DNA of 64,000 nt from Desulfitobacterium chlororespirans DSM 11544 (GTDB taxonomy: Bacteria > Bacillota > Desulfitobacteriia > Desulfitobacteriales > Desulfitobacteriaceae). Positions within the stretch are counted from its first letter, which is position 1. Each line of letters opens with the position of its first letter. Where the stretch lies: NCBI RefSeq assembly GCF_900143285.1, contig NZ_FRDN01000004.1, forward strand, positions 586,810 through 650,809. Direction: 5' to 3'. A program made the translations under genes and the position numbers. The notes below the pieces were generated by a model that saw nothing but the letters and a program-made list of their open reading frames with translations, was not told the DNA's origin and searched no databases. Shown here piece by piece: positions 15,904-25,679 of this stretch.

Positions 15904-16782
15904 TTAAAAAACCCTCACGGCGCACAGGACGATGGTTGCCCTCAGTGTCAGCCCTCCGATGAGCACCGCAAAGTCAGTTGATAGAACATTAAAGAATGAA
16001 GCCAGCTTTCTTTGCCGTTCTTTGGCTGAGACAATATAATAGACCAAAGGAAAAACTAAACCGATGGCCACCACCAGCAGCCAGAATGGCAGGGCTAAAG
16101 AACCGCTGGTAAGCATGTGTGCAGAAGCAGCAGCGCCAGCCCCTTTTACACCTGTTAAAGCAAGTGCCAGCAGCATCATGATCAGAATCGACTCTAAACC
16201 AAGCAATACCAGATGAACCTTGTTCGTCTTTGCTTCACTTGGCTGCTCCCCTCCCTGCTTCCCCTTGTTTTCCAGGAAATGCGCGCACAATGCGGTAGCG
16301 GCAAGACCTGTCGATAAAGCAGAAACAACAAATAATACAGGAAGAAGCAATGTGTTCCAGAAGGGCACCGATGTAACCACAGCCAGTAAAACCCCGGTAT
16401 AGGCTCCGGTTCCTAACGCAAGAATTGCCCCAAAGAGCGACAGCATTGCCGGCATTTTTCTGTTCTTCCCCGCGTAATAAGCAGAAAGAAAGCCCACCAG
16501 AATGAACAGCGATAATATATAAATCCCCCAGGTCATGACCGAAGTAATGTTGGCGAACATTCTTAAAACACCGAGCGGATCAGAAAATGCTATACCCAGA
16601 TCCAAAAACAACAACAAACTTCCGATGACAATACAAGGCCCGGACAAAAAGTAGCCCGCTCTGTCCAGTTTGCTGTTTTCCCCCAACCAGCCTTTTTGAG
16701 CTGCAAAAGACGTTAAATAAGCCCCTGCTCCTAACCCGCCTAAAAACAAGTAAATGATAATTTTCCAGCCCCAATGATACAT
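15904..16782 (-). CDS. NrfD-type membrane anchor, copy 1
   Basis: The protein has about 292 residues and 8 membrane helices, starting MYHWGWKIIIYLFLGGLGAGAYLTS, aligned with the paralogue encoded downstream. I place the start at 16782 because the homology begins there and GGAGG/AAGGA precedes it; the frame is open to 16821, which would overlap the chaperone gene by 13 bases. NrfD-family proteins anchor the ferredoxin subunit and exchange electrons with menaquinone. Having two in one operon is unusual. Confidence 0.85.
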   Translation of the reverse strand: MYHWGWKIIIYLFLGGLGAGAYLTSFAAQKGWLGENSKLDRAGYFLSGPCIVIGSLLLFLDLGIAFSDPLGVLRMFANITSVMTWGIYILSLFILVGFLSAYYAGKNRKMPAMLSLFGAILALGTGAYTGVLLAVVTSVPFWNTLLLPVLFVVSALSTGLAATALCAHFLENKGKQGGEQPSEAKTNKVHLVLLGLESILIMMLLALALTGVKGAGAAASAHMLTSGSLALPFWLLVVAIGLVFPLVYYIVSAKERQRKLASFFNVLSTDFAVLIGGLTLRATIVLCAVRVF

Positions 16783-16808
16783 ATGATCCTTATCCTCCAT
16801 TCCGCCGC

Positions 16809-17528
16809 TTAGCTCTGGCAATATACATTGAGTTCCCGTTGAATCCGCTGGATCTGTTCCTTGTCTTCTTCAATATAGTTCTCGGTAAAGACAGCAATAC
16901 TTCTCCAGAATTCGTTCTGAGACGATTTCAGGATATCCTGACAGAATTGGGGTAACCACTTTCGCAGGTGAAGATCCATGAATTGTTCCTGAGCGGATAA
17001 AATCCTCTTTAACTTCTCGAAATTCCCCTTCCGAAAAGCCTGCAAAGCCTCTTCACTCAGGGCATACATAAACTCCAGCTCTACCCCAATCTGATCATCA
17101 GGTTCCTTATAGACCCCGCTTCTTTCATAACCGTTCTCTCTGTAAAACCTCTTGACCTTCATGGTAACATCCTGCATCATGAGCCGGTTGGAGTTGCGGT
17201 ATACCGATTCATAAGGAGGAGCCTCCAAGTGATAAGGTCCCACAAAGAGCCTGGTAAACTCTATCGTTGCCTCATGATAGACCTTTTCCAGCTCTGCAGA
17301 AGATAGGGATGACAGACCTTTTCTGAGTCGCGCTTCTGCACAGTCTGGGGCCATTGCTTCACCACGTTCCGGCTCTGACCAGGAGATCATGTCCGCGAAA
17401 AGTTCTTCCGGGCATTCCCACATAAATAGACTTCGCAATAGATCAAACATAACACATCGATAAGCCAACATTTCCTGCATTTCGTTATTACCCAGACTAC
17501 TCAAAACGTCCCATCCCTTCGCGTCCAA
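16809..17528 (-). CDS. TorD/DmsD-type molybdoenzyme chaperone
   Basis: The protein has up to 239 residues and is all-helical. The signature EFTRLFVGPYHLEAPPYESVYR is the conserved core of TorD-family chaperones, which bind the twin-arginine leader of a molybdoenzyme and hold it until cofactor insertion. The C-terminal half (FMDLHLRKWLPQFCQDI) also matches the family. A TTG at 17528 has a poor ribosome binding site; ATG at 17480 is an alternative. It lies between the ferredoxin and anchor genes of operon 1. Confidence 0.85.
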   Translation of the reverse strand: MDAKGWDVLSSLGNNEMQEMLAYRCVMFDLLRSLFMWECPEELFADMISWSEPERGEAMAPDCAEARLRKGLSSLSSAELEKVYHEATIEFTRLFVGPYHLEAPPYESVYRNSNRLMMQDVTMKVKRFYRENGYERSGVYKEPDDQIGVELEFMYALSEEALQAFRKGNFEKLKRILSAQEQFMDLHLRKWLPQFCQDILKSSQNEFWRSIAVFTENYIEEDKEQIQRIQRELNVYCQS

Positions 17529-17542
17529 ATCTTAAGCGCACT

Positions 17543-18079
17543 CTACTGCTTTATCTTCACAAAACGCATGGATGGATTGGTGGCAAAGGCCTGGAAACCG
17601 ATGGCTTCCTTAACCGCTCCTTCAGCATCGAGCTTATCGATATCCTCTATTTTTAAGACCTGAACCGGGCACCCCCGGACACACATGGGTTGCTCCCCTG
17701 CGTCAATCAAGTCATAACAGCCTGTGCATTTTTCTGTTTTTTTGGTATAGGGATTCATCTTTGGTGCCTGATACGGGCAAGCATAGATGCAATATCCGCA
17801 CCCCACGCATTTATCGTGGTCCTGAATCACCAGCCCATCTTCCCGTTTGGTATAGGCTTTGGTAGGACATACTGAAGCACATTGAGGTTCCGCACAATGC
17901 ATACAGGAATGGGAAAGATAACGCTCCACCATTCTTCCGTTGATCTCAACCTCAAAGCTATCCAAAGTTCTCCAGCTTACACCTACATCCACTTGGTTCT
18001 TAACCATACATGCCGTTTCACAGGAATGGCATCCTACGCAATAATTCTGATTGTAAAGAAATGCTTTCTGACCAGCCAT
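17543..18079 (-). CDS. Four-cluster ferredoxin subunit (DmsB type), operon 1
   Basis: The protein has 178 residues with four cysteine groups: YCVGCHSCETAC, CMHCAEPQCASVCP, CVGCGYCIYACP and CTGCYDLIDAG...CVRGCP. These would bind four [4Fe-4S] clusters, as in DmsB and NrfC. It has no leader and would be exported bound to the catalytic subunit. It lies 25 bases after the catalytic gene. GGAG precedes the ATG. Confidence 0.9.
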   Translation of the reverse strand: MAGQKAFLYNQNYCVGCHSCETACMVKNQVDVGVSWRTLDSFEVEINGRMVERYLSHSCMHCAEPQCASVCPTKAYTKREDGLVIQDHDKCVGCGYCIYACPYQAPKMNPYTKKTEKCTGCYDLIDAGEQPMCVRGCPVQVLKIEDIDKLDAEGAVKEAIGFQAFATNPSMRFVKIKQ

Positions 18080-18103
18080 CGTTCAGGACTCCTTTCACAT
18101 CAA

Positions 18104-20308
18104 TCAAGCTTTCGTGATTTGCACTAAATTTGTATTATAGGTGGAGATTCCGTCTAAATCGCCAATCGCATCGGGAGCTAAACTATTGATCGTGTTGCCA
18201 TCCGTATACTTATTCCAATAGCTCTTGAAGCTCACCGCCACGCCTGCTTTAACTGCACTATTGCTGACCTTCGCTTTCAGCTTGACCTGCCCCCTGTCAT
18301 TTTGAATCAGACAATAATCACCATCTTTAATTCCCCTGTCTTCGGCGTCCTTGGCATTGACCGTGACAAAAGGCTCACCCAGATTTTCCTGGATATAGGG
18401 GACATTATGCCATTGTGAGCTCAGCAATTGGGGTGAAGCCGGGGTCAAGAGATTAATGGGATATTTTGAAAATAAGGCCGGAGAACCGTCCTGACTCTCC
18501 TCTTCCGGCAGATACTCCGCCACCGGATGCAATCCTGCTTTGGTGATATTCTCAGAGTAAAATTCGATTTTCCCCGAGGGCGTCTTAAATTTGCGATCAC
18601 TGAAAACATTCCCGAAATCCACCTTAATCCAGTGATTTTTCCTCAGATTCTCATAGGTAATGTCTTTAAAGATGGGCTTGTCCAGAATCCCCTTCTTAAT
18701 GATATCGGTGGATGTTTCATTGAAGCATTCATCAGTGAACCCCATGTGTTTGGCCAGCTCATTAAACATCTGCACATTGGATTTGGATTCTCCCATGGGC
18801 TCCAGCCCTTGTTCGCTGTAGCGGACATACCAACCGAGGTAATCGGCAATAACGTCCTCAAATTCAATAAAATGAGCAGCGGGAAGGATAATATCGGCAT
18901 AGTCCGCCGTATCCGTCATAAATACTTCGTGAACCACTGTGAATAAATCTTCTCTCGCCAATCCTTTCTTGATCAAGTTCACATTGGGAGCCGAAGGAAT
19001 CGGATTGCCGCCGAAGCAGATCAATACTTTCACCGGATTCTCCTTCGTGGTGGGAAGCTCTCCGGCAATCGCCTTGCCTAATTCATTCATATTAATGGTC
19101 CGCATCTTGCGGGGGGCTAAGTCCGGACGTTTCGTGTAACTGTTGTCAAAAGGATAATGATTGTAGTTAACATAGCTGAATCCCCCACCCTCGACACCGA
19201 CAACTCCCATCAGGGCAGGAAGAAACGAAATGGCTCTGACCATCCCCCCGCCATGGGTCCGCCTTTCAAAACCAAAGCCCATTCTAATGATCGAGGGCTT
19301 AGCCTGGGTATACATCTTCACAAATTCCCTTATTCCCTCTTCGGTAACTTCACATAGTTGAGCCACCTTGCTGGGCGGATAGTTCTGGACTTGTTTTTTA
19401 AGTTCCTCGAAACCCATCGTATAGTTTTCCACAAAGTCCTTGTCATAAAGGTTCTCATTGATGATGATATGCTGGACACCCAGAGCAAAGGCGGCATCGG
19501 TTCCCGGTTTAAGCTGAATAAATAAATCCGCTTGGGAGGCCAGGGGATGGCGATGGGGATTAACCACAATGAGTTTGGCCCCATTATCCCGCGCTTGTTG
19601 AATGAATTTCACGGAATGGACATTGGTGTAGGATTCATTGGTTCCCCAGGTAACATAGCACTTTGTTTTAGCAAAGGTTTCCGGATCGATGGATGAGAAA
19701 TCGCCATAAGTGTAGGGCAGCGCCGCCTTGCCACCGGTATTGCATACCGTTCTGGTGATATTGGTCGCTCCGATCTTATTGAAAAACCGCCAGGGAACAC
19801 CATGCTGATGAACAAACCCGATGGTCCCCGAAAAATTATAGGGCATGATCGATTCTGAACCATATTGGTCGATGGCTTCCTTAAGTTTTTGGACGATCGT
19901 AGCATAGGCTTCATTCCAGGTAATCTTTTCCCATTTTCCTTCCCCTTTTTTACCGGCACGCTTCAGGGGATGCAAAATACGATCAGGATGATAAAGCACA
20001 TTGATGTGGGTTTGCCCCTTGACACAAGGTGTCCCTGCGGTTATGGGATTCTTAGGGTCGCCGACAATCCTGACGATCCGCCCATCAACCTTCTCCCCAA
20101 TCAAAGAACAGGTATCATAGCAGTTGCGGGGACAGGTATGGGTGGTCAAGGTTTTTTCTCCGGTCTGAACACCGATTACACTCTTGCTGCCCGAATTTTT
20201 GTCCGTACATGCAGTCAGGCCAAATAACCCCATACTTAGACCCAAAGCTGTTGAACCCTTTAAGAAACTGCGGCGGCTAAACCCTTGGCTATCCTTTGCA
20301 TCCGTCAT
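18104..20308 (-). CDS. Molybdopterin oxidoreductase catalytic subunit, operon 1
   Basis: This 734-residue member of the DMSO reductase family has a twin-arginine leader (FSRRSFLKG, about residues 10-18) followed by a lipobox-like LTAC at about residue 34, so it may be a Tat-exported lipoprotein. The [4Fe-4S] motif is CPRNCYDTC with a later Cys in GTPCVKG. YGDFSS (about residues 199-204) aligns with the HGDYS segment that holds the molybdenum-ligating serine of DMSO reductase. The C-terminal molybdopterin dinucleotide-binding domain (INLLTPASPQLLSSQWH) is present. AAGGAGG precedes the ATG. Substrate cannot be named from sequence. Confidence 0.9.
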   Translation of the reverse strand: MTDAKDSQGFSRRSFLKGSTALGLSMGLFGLTACTDKNSGSKSVIGVQTGEKTLTTHTCPRNCYDTCSLIGEKVDGRIVRIVGDPKNPITAGTPCVKGQTHINVLYHPDRILHPLKRAGKKGEGKWEKITWNEAYATIVQKLKEAIDQYGSESIMPYNFSGTIGFVHQHGVPWRFFNKIGATNITRTVCNTGGKAALPYTYGDFSSIDPETFAKTKCYVTWGTNESYTNVHSVKFIQQARDNGAKLIVVNPHRHPLASQADLFIQLKPGTDAAFALGVQHIIINENLYDKDFVENYTMGFEELKKQVQNYPPSKVAQLCEVTEEGIREFVKMYTQAKPSIIRMGFGFERRTHGGGMVRAISFLPALMGVVGVEGGGFSYVNYNHYPFDNSYTKRPDLAPRKMRTINMNELGKAIAGELPTTKENPVKVLICFGGNPIPSAPNVNLIKKGLAREDLFTVVHEVFMTDTADYADIILPAAHFIEFEDVIADYLGWYVRYSEQGLEPMGESKSNVQMFNELAKHMGFTDECFNETSTDIIKKGILDKPIFKDITYENLRKNHWIKVDFGNVFSDRKFKTPSGKIEFYSENITKAGLHPVAEYLPEEESQDGSPALFSKYPINLLTPASPQLLSSQWHNVPYIQENLGEPFVTVNAKDAEDRGIKDGDYCLIQNDRGQVKLKAKVSNSAVKAGVAVSFKSYWNKYTDGNTINSLAPDAIGDLDGISTYNTNLVQITKA

Positions 20309-20468
20309 TTAAGTACCTCCTTTTTAACAAAACAACTTTGAACTTTATTCGACTCATTAATTCGTTAATTTCTTAACAATGGCCTATGTCATTAACTCCA
20401 AATATCGGGGGGATTCGTTGTGAAAATACACATTATCCCTTTCTCCATGTTTTGAGTTAGCATAGATT

Positions 20469-20506
20469 GCGGCATATAGAGAAACCATTACTCCCCTATA
20501 TGCCGC
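20469..20506 (-). terminator. Hairpin downstream of molybdoenzyme operon 2
   Basis: GCGGCATATAG at 20469-20479 and CTATATGCCGC at 20496-20506 form an 11-bp perfect stem 15 bases after the TorD stop. There is no T run on the minus strand. Confidence 0.5.
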
Positions 20507-20520
20507 GTTAGTTCAGATGC

Positions 20521-21210
20521 CTATACTAAAATGCCGGCTAAGTCCTCGCCCTGAGTCAAAAACTCCTGCAAGAGTTCACGATCCCAGAGGAGAATTCCCC
20601 AAATCAGTTCGATCAATCCCCCATAGTAGCCTACACTGCCATTTTGTTTCGCATCCTTGCAAAGCCCGGGAATCCAGGAAAGCAAGTGCTCATCTATAAA
20701 GGAGGCCTGCCGGCCAATTCTCGTCTTTTGCTCCTTCCATTCCTGTACATCCTGCACATTCTCACTCATAAGAGCTAAGGCAAGCAATTCAATCCCAATA
20801 TGATCTTCAGGCTGGTGATTTTTCTCTACCATTTCCAAGCCGTTGTCCGCAAGGATTTTTCTGACTTCATACGTTGTTCTTGAAAACAGCAGCTGCCCTT
20901 CCGTCCGATACACGGACTCCCACGGCGGGGCTTTAGGCCGGCCAGGCCCCAAAAAGAGGATGGTGTATTCCACCATAACTTCTTGCCGGGCTTCATTTGG
21001 CGCCATAATCTTAAGACCTTCCGTACACTTTCTTAGTTGCCCCAATCCGGACTCCATCTGCCGATTAGCCGGCTCTAAAGGGAAACTTTCCCATACCTTT
21101 CCCTCAAAGGTCTTCGTCGTTGATGCTGAGAGGGGCTCCAACAGGCAATTGCCCAGAAACTTATACAGCTCGGTTCGCAACTTCCAAACTTCAGGCCAGG
21201 TATACATCAT
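20521..21210 (-). CDS. TorD-type molybdoenzyme chaperone, operon 2
   Basis: The protein has 229 residues. The signature EYTILFLGPGRPKAPPWESVYR and the later PEDHIGIELLALALM match the TorD/DmsD chaperone family, which protects the unfolded Tat substrate and helps cofactor loading. It is divergent in sequence from the operon 1 chaperone, as expected if each serves its own catalytic subunit. GGAGG precedes the ATG at 21210; a TTG at 21216 is possible. Last gene of operon 2. Confidence 0.85.
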   Translation of the reverse strand: MMYTWPEVWKLRTELYKFLGNCLLEPLSASTTKTFEGKVWESFPLEPANRQMESGLGQLRKCTEGLKIMAPNEARQEVMVEYTILFLGPGRPKAPPWESVYRTEGQLLFSRTTYEVRKILADNGLEMVEKNHQPEDHIGIELLALALMSENVQDVQEWKEQKTRIGRQASFIDEHLLSWIPGLCKDAKQNGSVGYYGGLIELIWGILLWDRELLQEFLTQGEDLAGILV

Positions 21211-21260
21211 GACCAACCCTCCTCCTTTCTGACCATTTTCTCTTCCTTCCCTTCAACAGG

Positions 21261-22466
21261 TTATTTGTTCTCCGCTGCTTGTCCTGGCTTCACCATCGGT
21301 ATGAAGTCGGTGCTTCCTGAAAGGAACCGGTTGCTGAGGTAGGTGAAGAGCAAGGCACCCATGGACAGCATGCCGATGATGATGGCTAATTCAACCCAGG
21401 TTGGCGCATAACTGCCCTGAAGGGACCACATATCCCCCATAGTTTCAGTAAATTTCCCATAGGTAACACCGGGAGCCCCTTGAACATTAGGATGGATAAA
21501 CGAGGAAAACAGCAGCCAGACGCGTTTGCAAAATACTCCTAAAATCACGATTACCGAAGCAAACATAACATAATTCGTATTCTCTCTGTTCTTCTTAAAT
21601 ACCAGAATCATAAAGGGCAGGATAAAGCCAAGAATGATTTCCCCCCAGAAAAACGGAGCAGCTAACCCGCTGGTCATTTCCCTTAATACCACCATGGCCG
21701 ACTCTTCTCCCGGATAAAGCATCGTCAGAACTTCCGAGAAGACGAAAAAAGCATCAACGACCACACAGGTAACGAGGAGGCCGGCTAACGTCCCAATCAG
21801 TTTTTTCTCAACTTCAAACATTTTTAACCTGTTCAAGGCCAACAAGGCGATAATCAATAACGCCAGTCCGGAATCCAAGGCCGAGGCAACGAATAGAGGT
21901 GCCATCAGAGCACTGTGCCAGCCTGCACGGGCTATCTGCAAACCAAAAATCCAAGCTGTGACGGAGTGGACCAGCACTGCCGTCGGCAGGGCGATTCTGG
22001 AAATAATCTTTAACTTCCTTTCATCGGGCTCCGATCGGCTCATGAAATAGAGGTAGACCAGATTCAGCGCCAGGTACAAGGTGATGACCACAACATCCCA
22101 CATCAAAGGAGAACGGAATTGAGGATGCAGGATTAAATTGTAAATCCGCCATGGGCTGCCAAGATCCACAATAATAAACGCTCCGGCGATAATAATACAG
22201 ACCGTAGAAAGAATGACCGCCGGTTTCGCTACAACTTTAAAGGACGGAATATTGAATACCGTTGCCGAAGAAGACACAATCAGACCCCCGGCGGAAAGAC
22301 CCACAAAGAGCATGAACATGGCGATATAGGATCCCCAGGAAACAACATTATTCATTCCTGTTACCCCAAGTCCATTGGCCAGCTGGAAAGCCCAAGCTCC
22401 TAACCCCATAAGGGTTAACAGCCCCAAGACAACCATTCCGATAGTTAGGTTTCCCTTTTTATCCAT
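21261..22466 (-). CDS. NrfD/PsrC-type membrane anchor, long form
   Basis: The protein has 401 residues and about 10 membrane helices, the long HybB/DsrP/PsrC-like type. Signature pieces are SWGSYIAMFMLFVGLSAGG and FFWGEIILGFILPF. This class transfers electrons between menaquinone and the ferredoxin subunit. It is much longer than the two NrfD proteins of operon 1. The ATG at 22466 has GGAAGG nine bases upstream. Confidence 0.88.
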   Translation of the reverse strand: MDKKGNLTIGMVVLGLLTLMGLGAWAFQLANGLGVTGMNNVVSWGSYIAMFMLFVGLSAGGLIVSSSATVFNIPSFKVVAKPAVILSTVCIIIAGAFIIVDLGSPWRIYNLILHPQFRSPLMWDVVVITLYLALNLVYLYFMSRSEPDERKLKIISRIALPTAVLVHSVTAWIFGLQIARAGWHSALMAPLFVASALDSGLALLIIALLALNRLKMFEVEKKLIGTLAGLLVTCVVVDAFFVFSEVLTMLYPGEESAMVVLREMTSGLAAPFFWGEIILGFILPFMILVFKKNRENTNYVMFASVIVILGVFCKRVWLLFSSFIHPNVQGAPGVTYGKFTETMGDMWSLQGSYAPTWVELAIIIGMLSMGALLFTYLSNRFLSGSTDFIPMVKPGQAAENK

Positions 22467-22483
22467 CACATTACACCTTCCTT

Positions 22484-23104
22484 CTAGCCCAAATAATATA
22501 CTTGCGGCTTCGTCCCTTTTTCCGATAAAAGTTGCTGTCCATTCCTCTCCCGAATCAAACGGGAAACTTCACTTTCCGGATCATTCAAATCACCGAATTT
22601 CCGAGCTCTGGTCGGGCAACACTTTACGCACATGGGTTCTAATCCTGTGTCGGTACGTTCCTTGCACATTGAGCATTTTTCCATGACACCTACTTTACGA
22701 ATCGGCACGTCTTTATCCCCATAATTAAAGCCAGGGTCACGCACCGGTTCCTCCCAGTTAAATACCCGGGCATTATAGGGGCAGGCAGCCATGCAGAAGC
22801 GGCAGCCAATGCATCTGTCGTAATTAATCACTACCCTGCCCAGCTCATCTTTGTAAGTAGCACCTACCGGACAAACCTTAACACACGCTGCATTTTCGCA
22901 ATGCTGGCAGGCAATCGGGAGGAAGCTCTTTTGCAAATTTGGGTATACTCCTGCGCTGGTATCATACTCTTCCCCGCCTTCTGTGAGCACACGGTTCCAT
23001 AACATACCCATGGGGACATTATTCTGCATCTTGCACGCGTTTGCACATGTTGTGCATCCCGTGCAGCGTTTTGAATCAATCACCATGCCTAATTTTTTTG
23101 CCAT
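22484..23104 (-). CDS. Four-cluster ferredoxin subunit, operon 2
   Basis: The protein has 206 residues with four Cys groups: CTGCTTCANACK, CQHCENAACVKVCP, CIGCRFCMAACP and CSMCKERTDTG...CVKCCP. It would carry four [4Fe-4S] clusters and link the catalytic subunit to the NrfD anchor. The spacing to the catalytic gene is 13 bases, indicating an operon. Confidence 0.9.
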   Translation of the reverse strand: MAKKLGMVIDSKRCTGCTTCANACKMQNNVPMGMLWNRVLTEGGEEYDTSAGVYPNLQKSFLPIACQHCENAACVKVCPVGATYKDELGRVVINYDRCIGCRFCMAACPYNARVFNWEEPVRDPGFNYGDKDVPIRKVGVMEKCSMCKERTDTGLEPMCVKCCPTRARKFGDLNDPESEVSRLIRERNGQQLLSEKGTKPQVYYLG

Positions 23105-23117
23105 CTTTCTTCACCCC

Positions 23118-25487
23118 CTAAGCTTTCTTCACTTCAACCAAAGTATCATAAAACGGAAAGATCGGTCCGTATTTTCGCTTAAATCCACGGGGATTAAAGG
23201 CATCATTGATTACATTATTCATATCTCCTTCAGGCATATCTTTAGACCACCAGCCTTCTTCCATCCTGACTGCCCCTGGCCGCAGATCATCCATAATCTT
23301 GCAGCGGGCTTTCAATTTACCCCGGTCATTGAACACCTCAACGAGGTCTCCATTTGCCAATCCCCTGCTCTTGGCGTCAAAGGGGTTGAGTTCCAGCCTT
23401 GGCTCAGGGCAAAACTGCCTAATCCAGGAAACTCTCATGAACTGGGAATGAACATGGAACCGGGAACGATACTGAGCAAATTGCAGCGGATACTTTTGCC
23501 TTAACTCAGAGTTCATTTCCGCAGGTTCTTCATAGGCCGGTAAAGCTTGGTCGAATTCGATCATTTTTTCATTGTAAATCTCCAGTTTAGTAGATGGCGT
23601 CTTATATATCTGATCCTTGGAAGCTATATAAGGTTCTGTCGGGCAATTCAAACGCATAATGAAATGATTTGCTTTAAGCGTTTCGATCGTGATTCCTTCC
23701 AGGAAAGGATGGGGAGAACTCAGCTGGGCTCTTATATAATCTTCCGGAGTTTTGGGCATGTATTCTGCAAATCCTAATCTGGCAGCCAATAACTGTTCGA
23801 TCTCAAAATCGCTCTTGCTTGCAAAGAGGGGTTCGATTACTTTTTCGGAAAGAAGAGCATGATTTCTGTTCAATTGGAAGCGAGTGATCTCATAGTTACT
23901 CTCAAAACAGCTGCCGATAGGCAGTACAATATCGGAGTAAGCTACGCTGAGATTGTCCCATACATCGACCGTAACTATAAATTCTAATTGTTCTTTGAAC
24001 CATTTTTCGGCTTGATGGAAATTAGGAAAATGCTGCTGGAAGCTGTTCCCAAGGTTGAGAACGGCTTTTACAGAATTCGGACGAGAACGCATGAGGGCAG
24101 TAGGCATTTCCATTACACCGGTCTTGAACTGAGGCGGCAACGGCCATGGGGCAAGCGGTGTAACATATGCCCAGCTGATTCTATGGAATAGGCAATTGCC
24201 CACACCGCCGCCTGTTCGCCCGAAATTACCGGTCAGGGCCCCGAGGATAGCTCCGGCATGCCCGAAAATATCACTATTGGAAATCTTCTCTGCGCCGCCA
24301 AAGCCCCAGGCCAGACGTGCCGGACCGCCTGTAGCATATTGCCGGGTTAAGTCTATGATGGTCTGTTCCGGTATTTCTGTAGTCTCAGCAGCCCAGGCCG
24401 GTGTGTATTGCCTTGTTTGTTCCTTTAATGCAGAGAATACAGTCTTGATCTGCATCCCGCCGACAGTGAATTCTCCTTCCAATTTAGGTTGAATTCCAGC
24501 GGCGTTATAAGGCTGCAGCGAATCGCTAACCTCATCCCACACCATGAACGGATTCTGATCAGGCCCGTCGGCAGAGTCGTTTTGCCTTAGCAATTTTTGA
24601 TTATCCGCTCTGATTAAGAACGGCGCAGACGTATTCTTCTGCAGGAAGTCGGCTTGATACCAGCCATTGGCAAGGATAAGGTTAATCATACCCAGAAGCA
24701 GAGCCGGATCGGAACCAGGCTTGATCGGAATCCATTGATCGGCTTTTGACGCTGTAGTACTGTAATTGGGGTCTATGACAATAAGTTTGGCGCCTGCTTC
24801 CTTCGCTTCAAAAACGAATTGGGAATCAGTTACCGTCGTTTCAAAAATATTGACGCCTATCATAATGATCGTCTTGGAATTGACCAGGTCTGTAATCTCA
24901 TGATGAGAATAACCAAAAGGTGCTGTGCCTGTTACTTCCTCATATCCACTGGCTATTCCGGTATCAATCGAAGTTTCGAGGGCAATTGGCATTCCTAACA
25001 AGGATGATAAAAGCGGCATTGCATATTCCTGATTTGCCGAAATCATTTTCAAAATGGATTTGCCTCCATATTGGCTGTGCAATTCTTTAAATTTGTCGGC
25101 AACCGTTGTAATAGCCTCATCCCAGGAGATGGGAACAAATCTGCCTTCCCCCCTTTCCCCTACTCTTTTCAAAGGAGTTTGGAGACGGTCAGGGCTATAC
25201 ACCCGCTGCAGTTCGCTCAGCCCACGTGTACAGAGCACGGAATACCGGTGATCCGGCCAATCATTCGGTTCAATCTTTACCAGCTTGCCGTCCCGCACTG
25301 TGCATTTATACGCACATCGGCCACCACAGCCCGGAGGGTGGTACGTATAGGCTATCCTTTCTTCAGAATCGCTTGCCGCAGTGGCGGGGCGCAGCCATCT
25401 GTCGGCAAAGAGCAAGCTGCCGGACAATCCCAGTGCTGCTGTTCCAACTGCACCGCCCTTAATGAAGTTACGTCTCGAAATGTTCAT
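23118..25487 (-). CDS. Molybdopterin oxidoreductase catalytic subunit, operon 2
   Basis: The protein has 789 residues. The leader ISRRNFIKGGAVGTAALGLSG is a Tat signal. The [4Fe-4S] ligands are CGGRCAYKC with a fourth Cys in SVLCTRG. The first molybdopterin domain contains IMIGVNIFETTVTDSQFV and LIVIDPNYSTTASKAD, typical of the DMSO reductase/PsrA superfamily. The residue ligating molybdenum could not be assigned with confidence. The last 120 residues form the dinucleotide-binding beta barrel (HVHSQFMRVSWIRQF). First gene of the minus operon; substrate unknown. Confidence 0.9.
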   Translation of the reverse strand: MNISRRNFIKGGAVGTAALGLSGSLLFADRWLRPATAASDSEERIAYTYHPPGCGGRCAYKCTVRDGKLVKIEPNDWPDHRYSVLCTRGLSELQRVYSPDRLQTPLKRVGERGEGRFVPISWDEAITTVADKFKELHSQYGGKSILKMISANQEYAMPLLSSLLGMPIALETSIDTGIASGYEEVTGTAPFGYSHHEITDLVNSKTIIMIGVNIFETTVTDSQFVFEAKEAGAKLIVIDPNYSTTASKADQWIPIKPGSDPALLLGMINLILANGWYQADFLQKNTSAPFLIRADNQKLLRQNDSADGPDQNPFMVWDEVSDSLQPYNAAGIQPKLEGEFTVGGMQIKTVFSALKEQTRQYTPAWAAETTEIPEQTIIDLTRQYATGGPARLAWGFGGAEKISNSDIFGHAGAILGALTGNFGRTGGGVGNCLFHRISWAYVTPLAPWPLPPQFKTGVMEMPTALMRSRPNSVKAVLNLGNSFQQHFPNFHQAEKWFKEQLEFIVTVDVWDNLSVAYSDIVLPIGSCFESNYEITRFQLNRNHALLSEKVIEPLFASKSDFEIEQLLAARLGFAEYMPKTPEDYIRAQLSSPHPFLEGITIETLKANHFIMRLNCPTEPYIASKDQIYKTPSTKLEIYNEKMIEFDQALPAYEEPAEMNSELRQKYPLQFAQYRSRFHVHSQFMRVSWIRQFCPEPRLELNPFDAKSRGLANGDLVEVFNDRGKLKARCKIMDDLRPGAVRMEEGWWSKDMPEGDMNNVINDAFNPRGFKRKYGPIFPFYDTLVEVKKA

Positions 25488-25679
25488 ATGATTTTCCTTT
25501 CTTTTCGGTATTAAGTATTAAAACTTTCGCTAAAGCTATTTCGTTTTTATACTTTCTTTCTCTTCTGTAGGAAAATCCATGAATTGCCTCTTTTATTTGT
25601 AAAAAGCACAGTAGCTCCCTCGTTAATTCTCCCCTCGTTACAACCTGTGTGGAAATTGATATTTTAAAGGTATCCGCAT

